From contig JAVBNL010000023.1 of assembly GCA_031551515.1 (NCBI GenBank), positions 1 through 64,000 of the forward strand: DNA of 64,000 nucleotides, given 5' to 3'. The notes beneath the pieces were generated by a model that worked only from the letters and a program-made list of their open reading frames with translations, searched no databases and had not been told where the DNA came from. A program made the translations under genes and the position numbers. Shown here in pieces: positions 29,001 through 36,663 of this stretch (the first letter of the stretch is position 1; every line of letters begins with the position of its first letter). This DNA comes from FLUQ01 sp031551515 (lineage in GTDB: Bacteria > Desulfobacterota > Desulfovibrionia > Desulfovibrionales > Desulfovibrionaceae).

Positions 29001-29418
29001 CGCGAACAACCGGTATGCGGAAAAAACAGTGCTGCTCGCGGAAGATGTCGACATCAACCGCGAAATCGTGATCACCATGCTGGCCGATACCGGCGTCACC
29101 ATCGAATGCGCGGAAAACGGCCGCCAAGCGTTCCATATGTTCCAAAACGCGCCCGGCCGCTACGATCTGATTTTGATGGATATCCATATGCCCGAAGTGG
29201 ACGGGCTGGAAGCCACACGCATGATCCGCGCCCTGGAAACGCCGGAAGCCCGTTCAGTGCCGATCATAGCCATGACGGCCAATGTGTTCCGCGAAGATGT
29301 GGAACGCTGCCTTAAAGCCGGAATGGACAATCATGTGGGGAAACCGATCGACATCACAGAAGTGCAAAAAAAGATGGACCTGTATTTGCGCCCCGAAAGC
29401 ATCCTGAAAACGGCATGA
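26035..29418 (+). CDS. Membrane hybrid histidine kinase (PAS-PAS-GAF-PAS-HisKA-HATPase-REC-REC)
   Basis: 1127 residues from MKKLLQAAILGTI, chosen because GGAG is nine bases upstream. Two hydrophobic helices (about 4-22 and 29-48) anchor it. PAS domains follow (the first near 80-190; the second contains CSFCP and other cysteines near 240, possibly a metal or redox site), then GAF near 330-470 and a third PAS. The H-box is SHEMRTPMNAIIG, the ATPase domain has FGGTGLGLVISK, and two receivers end it (VDWKMPGMDG, MDIHMPEVDG with TANV and GKPID). It shares its C-terminal architecture with the preceding kinase and is 67 bases behind it, so the pair may be a duplication and act together. Confidence 0.88.
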   Translation: MKKLLQAAILGTIAFLLCGFFTAEQASWGPLPGILAAAFLAALATGGFFFFQNKKLKREINALSAHTEALETRNATLKTIVVASPDIIFVKDLQGTFIECSEKFAEWVNVPRHEIIGQNDETLFGLSTDIYKAYLEADLEVANSRRPKKIEESIYSPHFGISRLFETAKVPLLKGDEVIGVMGFSRDITERVATRKTLENILDGMDAYLYVSDAETDDILFINQKMAAHFGLPEDHIGQKCWKLLQSGFSERCSFCPMHKLSAAPDEVIVWEEHNTVTGRIYKNTDCLIEWTDGKRAHLQHSVDITELKQRLAQQEFMSAMSQNFISNDDIKPLVEKALQMTGQFTDVSRIRIAVPDFESGKFQFPFEWLHPDQPKTPPVSLISEILGPAGLAGLFTGSSEICLAVEDTSADARFSSLAKSGIRALLWVPLYIDEELRGVLSFEDCREARAWTESEKQLFRLVGNVIAGAINRSHTEEDLLRMSAIVDSSPHFICYLRADGSLAYANEGVSKMSGYSHEEIMREGIKLLCDHKTMRYIRRKMMPKVLAEKRIEFTVPLTRKDGRVRMLKISGFTIGGEEKGLGAIGQDVTAQMELERALLEAKEQAELSSRAKGDFLSRMSHEMRTPMNAIIGMTSIGKASGELERKDYCLDKIDGASKHLLGVINDVLDMSKIEAGKFELFHAEFQFERMLQKIVDVISFRVDEKKQHLTVHVDKKIPWSIVSDEQHLAQVITNLLSNAVKFTADHGTVSLAADLVKEQGDSCVLRITITDTGIGISEEQQKRLFNSFEQADGGISRRFGGTGLGLVISKNIVELMGGEIWVESEEGQGSSFIFTVQVQKGTLTPKRMTHTGIDWEALRILAVDDAGDVLEYFRNLSELTGFRCDTAKGGMQALELFAAGKQYDIVFVDWKMPGMDGIELAGRIKQLFGEHTVVVMISAFEWSQIESAASLAGVKRFIPKPLFSSAIVDCITECAGGRACEEASAGSAANNRYAEKTVLLAEDVDINREIVITMLADTGVTIECAENGRQAFHMFQNAPGRYDLILMDIHMPEVDGLEATRMIRALETPEARSVPIIAMTANVFREDVERCLKAGMDNHVGKPIDITEVQKKMDLYLRPESILKTA

Positions 29419-29582
29419 ACACCCCCCGGCGCACCCGCCGGCCAGGCGCGGTCGCAGCCGACGCCACCCGGCGCGTAAACGCCTGGTAGGCAAGCCCCCC
29501 ACTCCGCGCTGGACGGAATTTTAAAAATCTATATACGCAGAGCTGTGGGCAGTGCCCGCAACACATTTTACCGGAGAATATC

Positions 29583-30038
29583 ATGTCCAAATTACTTCGC
29601 GTTCTGGGTTTCTGCTGCATATTGGCTCTGGCCGCCACCTTCGTCGCCACCCCCGTTCTGGCTGATCCCCCTCCCGGCAAAGGCTGGAAGAAAGACGACT
29701 ACAAAGGCAAGAAAAAGAACAAGGATGACGACAAGCGCGACCATCGGCGTGACGACCGCCGCGACGACAAGCGCCATGCCGACAAACGCGACGACCGCCG
29801 CCATGACGGCAAACGCGATGACAGACGCGATGACAGACGTGATGACAGACGTGACCACAAACGCGACGACCGCCGTGACGGCAAGCGCGATGACAGACGC
29901 GATGACAGACGCGACCATCGTTATGACGGCAAGCGCGACGACCGCCGTGGCGACAAACGCGACGACGGCAACCGCGCTATCCTGGAAAAGTACAGCGAAA
30001 AACGCGGCCTCAATCAACGGCCCGCTCAGCGCCCGTAA
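29583..30038 (+). CDS. Exported Asp/Arg/Lys repeat protein
   Basis: 151 residues: a signal peptide (MSKLLRVLGFCCILALAA, cut near VLA-DPPP), a glycine/lysine segment, then about 90 residues of degenerate repeats of the types DDRRDDKR and DRRDGKR. The repeats are also visible in the DNA, about 29745-29960, and include His and Asp that might bind metal. The C-terminus is short and not repetitive. Secretion to the periplasm and an extended, highly charged chain are inferred. I do not recognise a named family. A strong terminator follows. Confidence 0.8.
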   Translation: MSKLLRVLGFCCILALAATFVATPVLADPPPGKGWKKDDYKGKKKNKDDDKRDHRRDDRRDDKRHADKRDDRRHDGKRDDRRDDRRDDRRDHKRDDRRDGKRDDRRDDRRDHRYDGKRDDRRGDKRDDGNRAILEKYSEKRGLNQRPAQRP

Positions 30039-30056
30039 CCTTCCATTTAAAAAAAA

Positions 30057-30092
30057 GAAAGGCTCTGCAATATAGCGGAGCCTTTCTTTTTT
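30057..30092 (+). terminator. Rho-independent terminator
   Basis: Stem GAAAGGCTC (30057-30065) with GAGCCTTTC (30078-30086), 12-base loop, then six T. It closes the repeat-protein gene and runs up to the Nudix gene's possible upstream starts. Confidence 0.85.
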
Positions 30093-30123
30093 GGGGAGCA
30101 TGGTCTACCGTGGCGCGTACGCC

Positions 30124-30789
30124 ATGAAAAAAATAACCGCTCCCGCGCGCCCGCGCCTTCTCTTCGCCAAAACGCCGCCCGGCAAGGCTGCTCAGGCCGC
30201 CATGGCCTCTGGTTATCGCATGCCTTCGCTGATGGCCGAAAAAACGCCGGGAAACGCCGTCGACGCGGCGGTTCTCGTGCTGCTCAGCCCGCCGGCCGAA
30301 GCAAAAACACGGCAAAACCTGCTGGAATGGAACGTGCTGCTCATCCGCAGGAACGAATACCCCGGCGTTCATTCCGGGCAGATATCTTTCCCCGGCGGCA
30401 AGCGCGAAAAGGCGGATGCGGGCCTGTGGGAAACCGCCTGCCGCGAGGCTTTCGAAGAAATCGGCGTAAACCCGGCGCAGTTGGAAAAAGCCGGACCGCT
30501 AACCAGCTTGTATGTGCCGCCCAGTAACTTTCTGATCCATCCTTTTGTCGCCGCCGCGCATCTGGACGCCATACGGCCCGACCCCAGAGAAGTCGTCGAC
30601 TATAAAGAAATCGCCATAAAAGCTTTTGACCCCGTGAAAGCTGTCTGCATGGACTTTGCCGACGCGAGCGGCGCCCTTAAAGCCGCCCCGGCATGGCTGC
30701 ATGAAGAGTACGTCATCTGGGGGGCGACGGCCATGATTCTGGCGGAACTCTACCGTTGCGTCGCCGACGGCGCGCTGGTCATCACCTAA
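30124..30789 (+). CDS. Nudix hydrolase, CoA pyrophosphatase type
   Basis: 221 residues from MKKITAPARPR; earlier ATG codons lie too close to, or inside, the terminator, but a start at 30100 is possible. The Nudix box is clear: GGKREKADAGLWETACREAFEEIG with REAFEEIG and the CoA-specific TACREA arrangement. The preceding GQISFPGG is typical of the NudL/PCD1 class. Such enzymes hydrolyse CoA and its thioesters to phosphopantetheine and 3',5'-ADP. It sits alone between the repeat protein and the TctC-type operon. Confidence 0.83.
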   Translation: MKKITAPARPRLLFAKTPPGKAAQAAMASGYRMPSLMAEKTPGNAVDAAVLVLLSPPAEAKTRQNLLEWNVLLIRRNEYPGVHSGQISFPGGKREKADAGLWETACREAFEEIGVNPAQLEKAGPLTSLYVPPSNFLIHPFVAAAHLDAIRPDPREVVDYKEIAIKAFDPVKAVCMDFADASGALKAAPAWLHEEYVIWGATAMILAELYRCVADGALVIT

Positions 30790-31105
30790 CGCCATATCGG
30801 GGCAACCGCCGTATTTACATCGCCCCGGTATCCCATGGCTTCGGGCTATATTCTTGAGCGCCGTTGTTTTTTTCGCACCCGCCCGGATGCGCGCCATCCC
30901 GCCGCCGCCCTTTTCCTTTTGCTGAATACCGTACTAAATCATTTCACCGCAGCACGGCGGCGAACTTGACAATTGATATATATATTTATACTAATTATTC
31001 ACGTTCGCTAAGCATTATCGTTTAAATCTCTATAGCCGACCCGCGGGTGGGGCATTTCCGCAGAACCTTTCCATCACCCGGATATCTACCCTCAAGGAGA
31101 TCGTT
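30790..31105. promoter_or_regulatory. Promoter region of the TctCBA operon
   Basis: No gene in this 316-base gap. A TTGACA hexamer lies at 30966-30971 and TATACT at 30987-30992 (15-base spacer, short; TACTAA at 17 bases is the alternative). The 24-bp palindrome described separately overlaps it, so bound repressor would block RNA polymerase. The ribosome site AAGGAG lies at the right edge. Confidence 0.65.
30972..30995. promoter_or_regulatory. Regulon palindrome copy 1 (in front of tctC-like gene)
   Basis: An AT-rich 24-base element beginning ATTGATATATAT and ending TTTATACTAAT, matching the element at 38431-38454 in 20 of 24 positions. It overlaps the -35/-10 region of the transporter operon. 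Likely operator of the nearby GntR/UTRA regulator (34204). Confidence 0.7.
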
Positions 31106-32077
31106 ATGAAAAAATGCATTGCCTTGTTGTGGACCCTCAGTCTGTCGCTGACGATATTGGCGTATTCTGGCCATGCCGCGCAGGAGTATCCAACCCGGGC
31201 GGTCACCGCGTATATTCCGCTGGGTGCGGGCGACACCTCGGACATTTTTATCCGCACCATCACCCCATATATGGAAAAATTCCTCGGCCAATCTTTCGTT
31301 CTGGTGAACAAACCCGGCGCCGGCGGCGCCACGGCCATTTCGGCCCTGCAGACGGCCAAGCCGGACGGCTACACCATGTCCTGGGCCAATCTGCCCACCC
31401 TGGTAATTCTGCCGCAGATGCGCAAACTGGTTTATGACGCCAAGGCCTTTTCCTACATCGCAACGCCCATGGAGTTTGAATATATTCTCTTTGTGGCCAA
31501 GGATTCGCCCATAAATTCTCTCAAAGATCTCATTGCGGCTGCCCGCAAGACACCGGATAGCGTCCTTTACGCTGTGCCGGGCCTTGGCTCCACAAATCAC
31601 CTCGGCGTGGCCTGGCTTGCGCACAAGGAAAAAATCCAGATGCGCGCCGTGCCCTTTGACGGCAATCCCAAGGCCATCTCCGCCGTGATCGGCAATTCGG
31701 CCACGGCGGTGAACACGTCTACGACCGCCGCTGTTTCCGCCTATAAAGCCGGACAAATCAAACCCTTGGCCGTGATGAGCGGCGACCGTATCCCTCTTGT
31801 GCCGAACACGCCCACGCTGAAAGAACTGGGCTATAATTTTTCGCAATACTCCTGTCTCGGGGCCGTGTTCCCCCCCGGCACCCCCGAACCCATACGCAAA
31901 CGCATGGAAGACGCCATTCGCTATGCGGTTGAACAGCCCGAAGTACAAAAACAGGTCGCGGAAACCCTGTTCGCGAAAATCGTCTTCCGCCCGGGCAAAG
32001 AATACAAAGCGCTTTGCGATTCCTACTGGAAAATCTGGGGCGAGGTCCTGGATATGGTCGACCTGAGAGCAAAATAG
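31106..32077 (+). CDS. TctC-type solute-binding protein
   Basis: 323 residues with a signal peptide (cut near GHAAQ-EYPTRA). The NKPGAGGATA motif near residue 69 and the PDGYTM, SINSLKDLIAAA and LVPNTPTLKELG segments are diagnostic of the BugT/TctC family. These periplasmic proteins bring carboxylates (citrate, tricarballylate, other dicarboxylates) to the TctAB membrane proteins. The gene is first in the TctCBA order with spacing of 14 bases to the next gene. The specific ligand cannot be predicted. Confidence 0.92.
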   Translation: MKKCIALLWTLSLSLTILAYSGHAAQEYPTRAVTAYIPLGAGDTSDIFIRTITPYMEKFLGQSFVLVNKPGAGGATAISALQTAKPDGYTMSWANLPTLVILPQMRKLVYDAKAFSYIATPMEFEYILFVAKDSPINSLKDLIAAARKTPDSVLYAVPGLGSTNHLGVAWLAHKEKIQMRAVPFDGNPKAISAVIGNSATAVNTSTTAAVSAYKAGQIKPLAVMSGDRIPLVPNTPTLKELGYNFSQYSCLGAVFPPGTPEPIRKRMEDAIRYAVEQPEVQKQVAETLFAKIVFRPGKEYKALCDSYWKIWGEVLDMVDLRAK

Positions 32078-32091
32078 CCCGCGGAGGCACT

Positions 32092-32577
32092 ATGCGCACT
32101 CTGCACAGAGACTTTTTCGCCGTTGCGGTCCTGGCCGTCGTCGTTCTTATCAACCAGTTTTACCTCGTCCCCAAGGAGGTGTTGGCCCACGGCACCTCCA
32201 GCACATACCCGCAGATGCTCAACGGTCTGCTGGCCGTGTTCACGGTGTGCTATTTCGTCGAGGCGTTGCGCCAGCGAAAGCGGGGGGCGGACGGCAAAGC
32301 GCTGATCCAGGTCAATATCGCGGCCATGGCCAAGCCGGTCAGTCTGCTGGCCTGTATCTGGCTGTGGGTGGAGGGTGCGCATTACGCGGGTTTTCTCGTA
32401 CCCACGGCTCTGCTTCTGGTTTCCGCAAGCCTGCTTTACGGCGAACGGTCCCCCGGCAAAATAGCGGCCCTTTCGCTGATCGCGCCCCTTGCCATTTTCC
32501 TCTTTTTCGCGGCGCTCAATTCGGCCCTGCCCGACGGGCCGCTGGACATCTGGCTGCTGACGATGCTGAAGGGATAA
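32092..32577 (+). CDS. TctB-type small membrane subunit
   Basis: 161 residues from MRTLHRDFFAVAV (GCGGAGG upstream); a longer in-frame ORF starts inside the previous gene and is not needed. Four hydrophobic segments fit TctB, the small, poorly conserved subunit of the tripartite tricarboxylate transporter. It ends four bases before the TctA-type gene. Confidence 0.85.
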   Translation: MRTLHRDFFAVAVLAVVVLINQFYLVPKEVLAHGTSSTYPQMLNGLLAVFTVCYFVEALRQRKRGADGKALIQVNIAAMAKPVSLLACIWLWVEGAHYAGFLVPTALLLVSASLLYGERSPGKIAALSLIAPLAIFLFFAALNSALPDGPLDIWLLTMLKG

Positions 32578-32580
32578 TGT

Positions 32581-34134
32581 ATGATGGATATTATATATAA
32601 CCTTTGGCAAGGCGCGCTGTTTGCCGTCACCCCGGCCAACATCGCGGGATGTCTTTTCGGCTATTTCATCGGCCTTGTGGCCGGCGCCATACCGGGCATC
32701 ATGGGCGTCACGGCCATGGCCCTGATGCTGCCCTTCACCTTCACCATGAACCCCATGTTCGCCATTTCCGCCATGATGGGCTGTTACAAGGGCGCCTGCT
32801 TCGCGGGCTCCGTCACAGCCACGCTCTTCAACATACCGGGCACGCCGGAAGCAGCGGCCACGGTTTTAGACAGTTACCCCATGGGCCAGAGGGGTGAACA
32901 GGCAAGAGCCCTGGAACTGGCCCTTTGGGCTTCACTCATCGGCGGCATGGTCAGCAATTTTCTGCTGATCTTCACCGCCCCCCCCCTGGCCAAGATCGCT
33001 GTGCGCGTCGGCCCGCCCGAAACGGCCGCCCTCATACTTTTTTCACTCACGGCGGTCATCAGCCTGATGGGCACATCGCGCATAGACATATGGAAAGGCC
33101 TCATTTCCGTGGTCATCGGCCTTTCTTTGGCCATGGTCGGCCTTGACCCCATGACATCCACCAGACGCTACGGTTTCGGCCTGACAGAGCTTGACAGCGG
33201 CATCACCTTTGTTGTCGCCGTCATTTCTTTTCTGGCCTTTGTGGAAATTCTGGAACAGGTGGGCAAAACCAACAGGGTCAGGGCCGGGCAGGATCTGGAA
33301 CGCAAACAGCAACTGCCCTACCCCTGGGATCAGCGCTGGGCTGATTTGAAGTTCTGCGCCAAGGATTTGACCCGTTCTTCCCTTCTTGGATCCTTTTTTG
33401 GGGCCATGCCCGGCATCGGGGCGGCTCCGGCCGCCTTTGTCTGCTACGGCGAGGCCAAACGCGCCGCCGGAGACGGCGGCATGTTCGGCCGGGGTGACCC
33501 CAGGGGGATTGCCGCCCCGGAATCGGGCAACAACGCCGTTGCGGCTTCATCCCTTATTCCGCTGATCACCCTCGGCGTTCCGGGCAGCGTCGCGGCCGCC
33601 GTGCTTGGCGGAACGTTCATGGTCCACGGCATGATACCCGGCCCCATGCTCATGCACGACCACCCCCAGGTCATATACGGCCTTTTCGTCCTGTTCATCG
33701 TCACAGACCTTTTGGGCGCCTTCTTTGTGGCGCTGCCCTTTTTGCACATCGTCCGGAAAATGTTTCTGGGCCTGAACCTCAACTTGCTTTTTCCGGCGGT
33801 CATCGTGTGTTGCGCCGTCGGGGTGTATACTGAAGAATTCGACCTTTTCGCGGTCAAGCTGCTGGTCATTCTGGGCGGGTTCGGTTTTGTGCTGCACAAA
33901 TTGGGCTTCAGCCTCTCCGCTCTGGTGCTGGCCTTTATTCTGGGCCCCATACTTGAGCGCGAAACACGCACCGCCCTGCTTATGTCCGGCGGCAGTTTCT
34001 CCATTTTTTTCACCAGCCCGGCGGCCTGCATTCTGCTGGTTCTCTCCGCATTGGCGCTCGTCTGGTCGCTATGGCAAAAAATCAAGGCTGAAAGAGGAGG
34101 AAAGGCCAGCGTTATGCTTGAAGAAATGGAGTAA
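32581..34134 (+). CDS. TctA-type large membrane subunit
   Basis: 517 residues with about twelve hydrophobic segments. TctA motifs are easy to see: GAIPGIMGVTAMALMLPFT, GSVTATLFNIPGTPEAAATVLDSYPM and AAPESGNNAVAASSLIPLITLGVPGS. It is the conducting subunit that drives carboxylate import with a proton or sodium gradient. It is the last gene of the transporter operon; a GntR gene follows after 69 bases. Confidence 0.93.
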   Translation: MMDIIYNLWQGALFAVTPANIAGCLFGYFIGLVAGAIPGIMGVTAMALMLPFTFTMNPMFAISAMMGCYKGACFAGSVTATLFNIPGTPEAAATVLDSYPMGQRGEQARALELALWASLIGGMVSNFLLIFTAPPLAKIAVRVGPPETAALILFSLTAVISLMGTSRIDIWKGLISVVIGLSLAMVGLDPMTSTRRYGFGLTELDSGITFVVAVISFLAFVEILEQVGKTNRVRAGQDLERKQQLPYPWDQRWADLKFCAKDLTRSSLLGSFFGAMPGIGAAPAAFVCYGEAKRAAGDGGMFGRGDPRGIAAPESGNNAVAASSLIPLITLGVPGSVAAAVLGGTFMVHGMIPGPMLMHDHPQVIYGLFVLFIVTDLLGAFFVALPFLHIVRKMFLGLNLNLLFPAVIVCCAVGVYTEEFDLFAVKLLVILGGFGFVLHKLGFSLSALVLAFILGPILERETRTALLMSGGSFSIFFTSPAACILLVLSALALVWSLWQKIKAERGGKASVMLEEME

Positions 34135-34203
34135 TAATTGCCTTTCAGGCAGGATGACTGTATGGCTCGGGTGTTTGACCTTTAGCGCGCACCGGAGTTT
34201 CAC

Positions 34204-34974
34204 ATGGACGCGATCAGGCAATTTTTTGCCGAACAAAGCCGGCTTTTGCCCAATGCCGCGCACATGCCTTCGTACAAGGTGCTGGAACTTGTCATCACGG
34301 CGGGCATAGACCGGGGGCTGTGGAAAGCCGGCGACGCCCTCTTGCCCGAGCGCAAGCTGGCCGAGCTTTGCCAGCTAAGCGTGGGCACGGTGAAAAGGGC
34401 CATGCTTGAGCTTGTCCATCAAGGCAAACTCTATCGCCGCCAGGGCAGCGGCACCTATGTGGCCGGCCCTTCGTTCACCCGGCAGAACCGCCGCTATTAC
34501 CTTTTTTTACGTGACTTCGGCGCGGAAGCCTCACCCAACGCCGTGACCCTGCATTCCGTCAACCGCGTTCCCGCCGCCCCGGAAATGGCCGCTCATCTGC
34601 AACTCTCCGCCGGCGAAGAATTGTTTGAGGTCGTGCGCCTGTTCGCCGAAGACGGTGCGGCCTGCGTGCTCGGCCGTTCTTATTTCTCCGCTTCCCGCTT
34701 CGCCCGCCTTGACGCCGTTCCCCGCAAGCGTTTTGAAAACGTGCCTCTTTTTCTTATCCTTGAAGACGACTACAACGTGTCTTCAGGCAAAGCGGATGAA
34801 CTTTTCGGGGTGGCGGCCGCGCGCGAAGAGGATGCGGAGCTTCTTGCCGTGCCCGTGGGCGCGCCGCTTCTTTTGATCCAATCCCTTGTCTACACAAGCG
34901 GCGGCCAACCCTTTGAATACCGCCGCAGCCTTTGCCGCACGGACAAAAAATACATCTACCGCTCCATGGGCTGA
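34204..34974 (+). CDS. GntR-family regulator with UTRA domain
   Basis: 256 residues. The N-terminal winged helix reads LPERKLAELCQLSVGTVKRAMLELVHQGKLYRRQGSGTYVAG, typical of the HutC/FarR subfamily. The C-terminal UTRA ligand domain runs from about residue 90 to the end. The gene follows the transporter and faces the flavoprotein operon. The two promoters carrying the same 24-bp palindrome are its likely targets. Confidence 0.87.
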   Translation: MDAIRQFFAEQSRLLPNAAHMPSYKVLELVITAGIDRGLWKAGDALLPERKLAELCQLSVGTVKRAMLELVHQGKLYRRQGSGTYVAGPSFTRQNRRYYLFLRDFGAEASPNAVTLHSVNRVPAAPEMAAHLQLSAGEELFEVVRLFAEDGAACVLGRSYFSASRFARLDAVPRKRFENVPLFLILEDDYNVSSGKADELFGVAAAREEDAELLAVPVGAPLLLIQSLVYTSGGQPFEYRRSLCRTDKKYIYRSMG

Positions 34975-34999
34975 AGCGCCGGGATGTCTTCCTTCACAT

Positions 35000-35035
35000 A
35001 AAAAGCCGCCGGGGGGAATTTTTCTCCCCGGCGGC
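35000..35035 (-). terminator. Terminator of the flavoprotein operon
   Basis: On the minus strand a 10-bp perfect stem (GCCGCCGGGG with CCCCGGCGGC, 11-base loop) is followed by five T, 27 bases behind the GltD-like gene stop. The opposite GntR gene ends just beyond it, so it separates convergent units. Confidence 0.85.
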
Positions 35036-35061
35036 ATGTCAGAAATGGCGCTCTTGTTTTT

Positions 35062-36663
35062 CTATCTGATCAGATAGGGTATATCCACCCACAGGGCTTC
35101 TTGCGGGCAGGAAACCTCGCAGGGCAGGCAGAACCAGCAGGTGCGGTGATGGCCGCAGGGTCCGCCGCAGGAATGGCAGCGCGCCGCTTCCGCGCGGGCC
35201 TGTTCTTCGGTCATGACCTGTTCCAGCACCGCGTAATCGCCTTTGCCCTTCATGGGCCGCACCGAGGGTTTTCCGCGTTTGTCGGCCGTTCCTTTGGAAT
35301 GGTCGATGGGGAAACCGGTGATCACAGGACCGGGATAGGCCCGTTCAAAAGAAAGGTGTTCGCCCAGAACGTGGCGGCTGGCGGATTCCGCGGCCGCGCG
35401 CCCGGCGGCCATGGCTTTGATGACCGAGCCGGCGCTGCCCGCGAAGTCGCCGGCGGCAAAGACGTTGCTCTCTCCAAGTTGCAGGGTGAGCGGATCCGCC
35501 TGCGAAACGTCGCGCATGCTCAAGTGACTGCCCTGCAGCACGCTTTGATCGCGTTCAAGGCCGATGGCGATGATCAGGGCATCGGCGGCGATGGAGTCAA
35601 GGGCGCTGTCAAAGCTGGGGGCAAAATTGCCGTTTTCGTCGAACACAGCCACGCAGCGGCTGAGGGCAACGCCGGTTATTGCGCCGTTTTTGCCTTCAAT
35701 GCGCTCAATGCCGCAAGAATGCCTGAAGATGACGCCTTCGTCTTTCGCCTGCCGCACTTCGTCCGCAAATGCGGGCAGTTCGTCTTCTCCTTCCAGAGTC
35801 AGAACGATGACCTTGTCCGCGCCCTGGCGCAGGGCGGTCAGGGCCGCGTCCATGGCCATGTTGCCGCCGCCGGCGACAAGCACGGCGCCTGAAAGATCCG
35901 GCCCTTTGCCCGCCCGGGAAGCGGCAAGGAAATCAAGGCCTGGGTGCACGTTCGCGAGTTCTTCGCCATCCACGCGCAGAGCCTTGTTTTTCCACAACCC
36001 GGTGGCCAGCACCACGGCATCGTAAGAGCCGGCTATTTCCCGCATTTTCGCGCCGTCCACGCGGACGCCGTACTGAAAAGAAACGCCTAGCCGCGGCAAG
36101 ATGGCAAGCTCTTGCTCCACCACAGCATCGGGCAAGCGAAATGCCGGAATGCCGCCCACAAGCATGCCGCCGGGTTTGGGGCCGGCTTCAAACACGGTCA
36201 CGGCATGGCCCTTAAGCGCAAGGTCATAGGCGGCCACAAGGCCCGCGGGACCGGCGCCGATGACCGCAATGCGCTTGTTTGTGGCGGGTGCCGGGGCGGG
36301 CAGATCCGCATCGCCGGCCGCTTCAAATAGAAAGCGCTTCAAAACCCGCACAGCCACGGGAGCGTCGCTGGACCGGCCTTTTTCGCAGGACGTTTCACAA
36401 GGATGGTCGCACACCATGCACATGATACGCGGGAAGGGCAGTTTTTCGCGCACCACTTCACGGGCCTTGTCGTATTCACCCCTGGCGATGAGCTGCACAT
36501 ACCCCTGGACGTTGACGCCCATGGGACAGGCTTCGCGGCAAGGGGAAAGACGCATGCGGATATTGTCCAGAATGCACCTGTCCGCGCATTTGCCGCAAAA
36601 AATGCATTTGTCTTTGTCGATCTTTATGTTGTCTTCATAACTTTCGAGGTAGCTCGGGCTCAT
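35062..36663 (-). CDS. GltD-like FAD/NAD(P)-binding iron-sulfur oxidoreductase
   Basis: 533 residues. A ferredoxin-type cluster (CIFCGKCADRC) starts the protein, then a GltD-type N-terminal domain (CREACPMGVNVQGY, CMVCDHPCETSCEKG). The Rossmann fold IAVIGAGPAGLVAAYDLALKG binds FAD, and VAGGGNMAMDAA is the second dinucleotide site. A third Cys-rich region at the C-terminus (CHSCGGPCGHH, then CWFCLPCEVSC) adds one or two Fe-S clusters. It overlaps the flavoprotein gene by four bases (ATGA). I infer it passes electrons from NAD(P)H or ferredoxin to the flavoprotein. Confidence 0.86.
   Translation of the reverse strand: MSPSYLESYEDNIKIDKDKCIFCGKCADRCILDNIRMRLSPCREACPMGVNVQGYVQLIARGEYDKAREVVREKLPFPRIMCMVCDHPCETSCEKGRSSDAPVAVRVLKRFLFEAAGDADLPAPAPATNKRIAVIGAGPAGLVAAYDLALKGHAVTVFEAGPKPGGMLVGGIPAFRLPDAVVEQELAILPRLGVSFQYGVRVDGAKMREIAGSYDAVVLATGLWKNKALRVDGEELANVHPGLDFLAASRAGKGPDLSGAVLVAGGGNMAMDAALTALRQGADKVIVLTLEGEDELPAFADEVRQAKDEGVIFRHSCGIERIEGKNGAITGVALSRCVAVFDENGNFAPSFDSALDSIAADALIIAIGLERDQSVLQGSHLSMRDVSQADPLTLQLGESNVFAAGDFAGSAGSVIKAMAAGRAAAESASRHVLGEHLSFERAYPGPVITGFPIDHSKGTADKRGKPSVRPMKGKGDYAVLEQVMTEEQARAEAARCHSCGGPCGHHRTCWFCLPCEVSCPQEALWVDIPYLIR

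Noticed and set aside
29720..29960. CRISPR-like repeats
   Set aside because: The repeats are contiguous, degenerate and in frame with a charged protein; there are no equal spacers.
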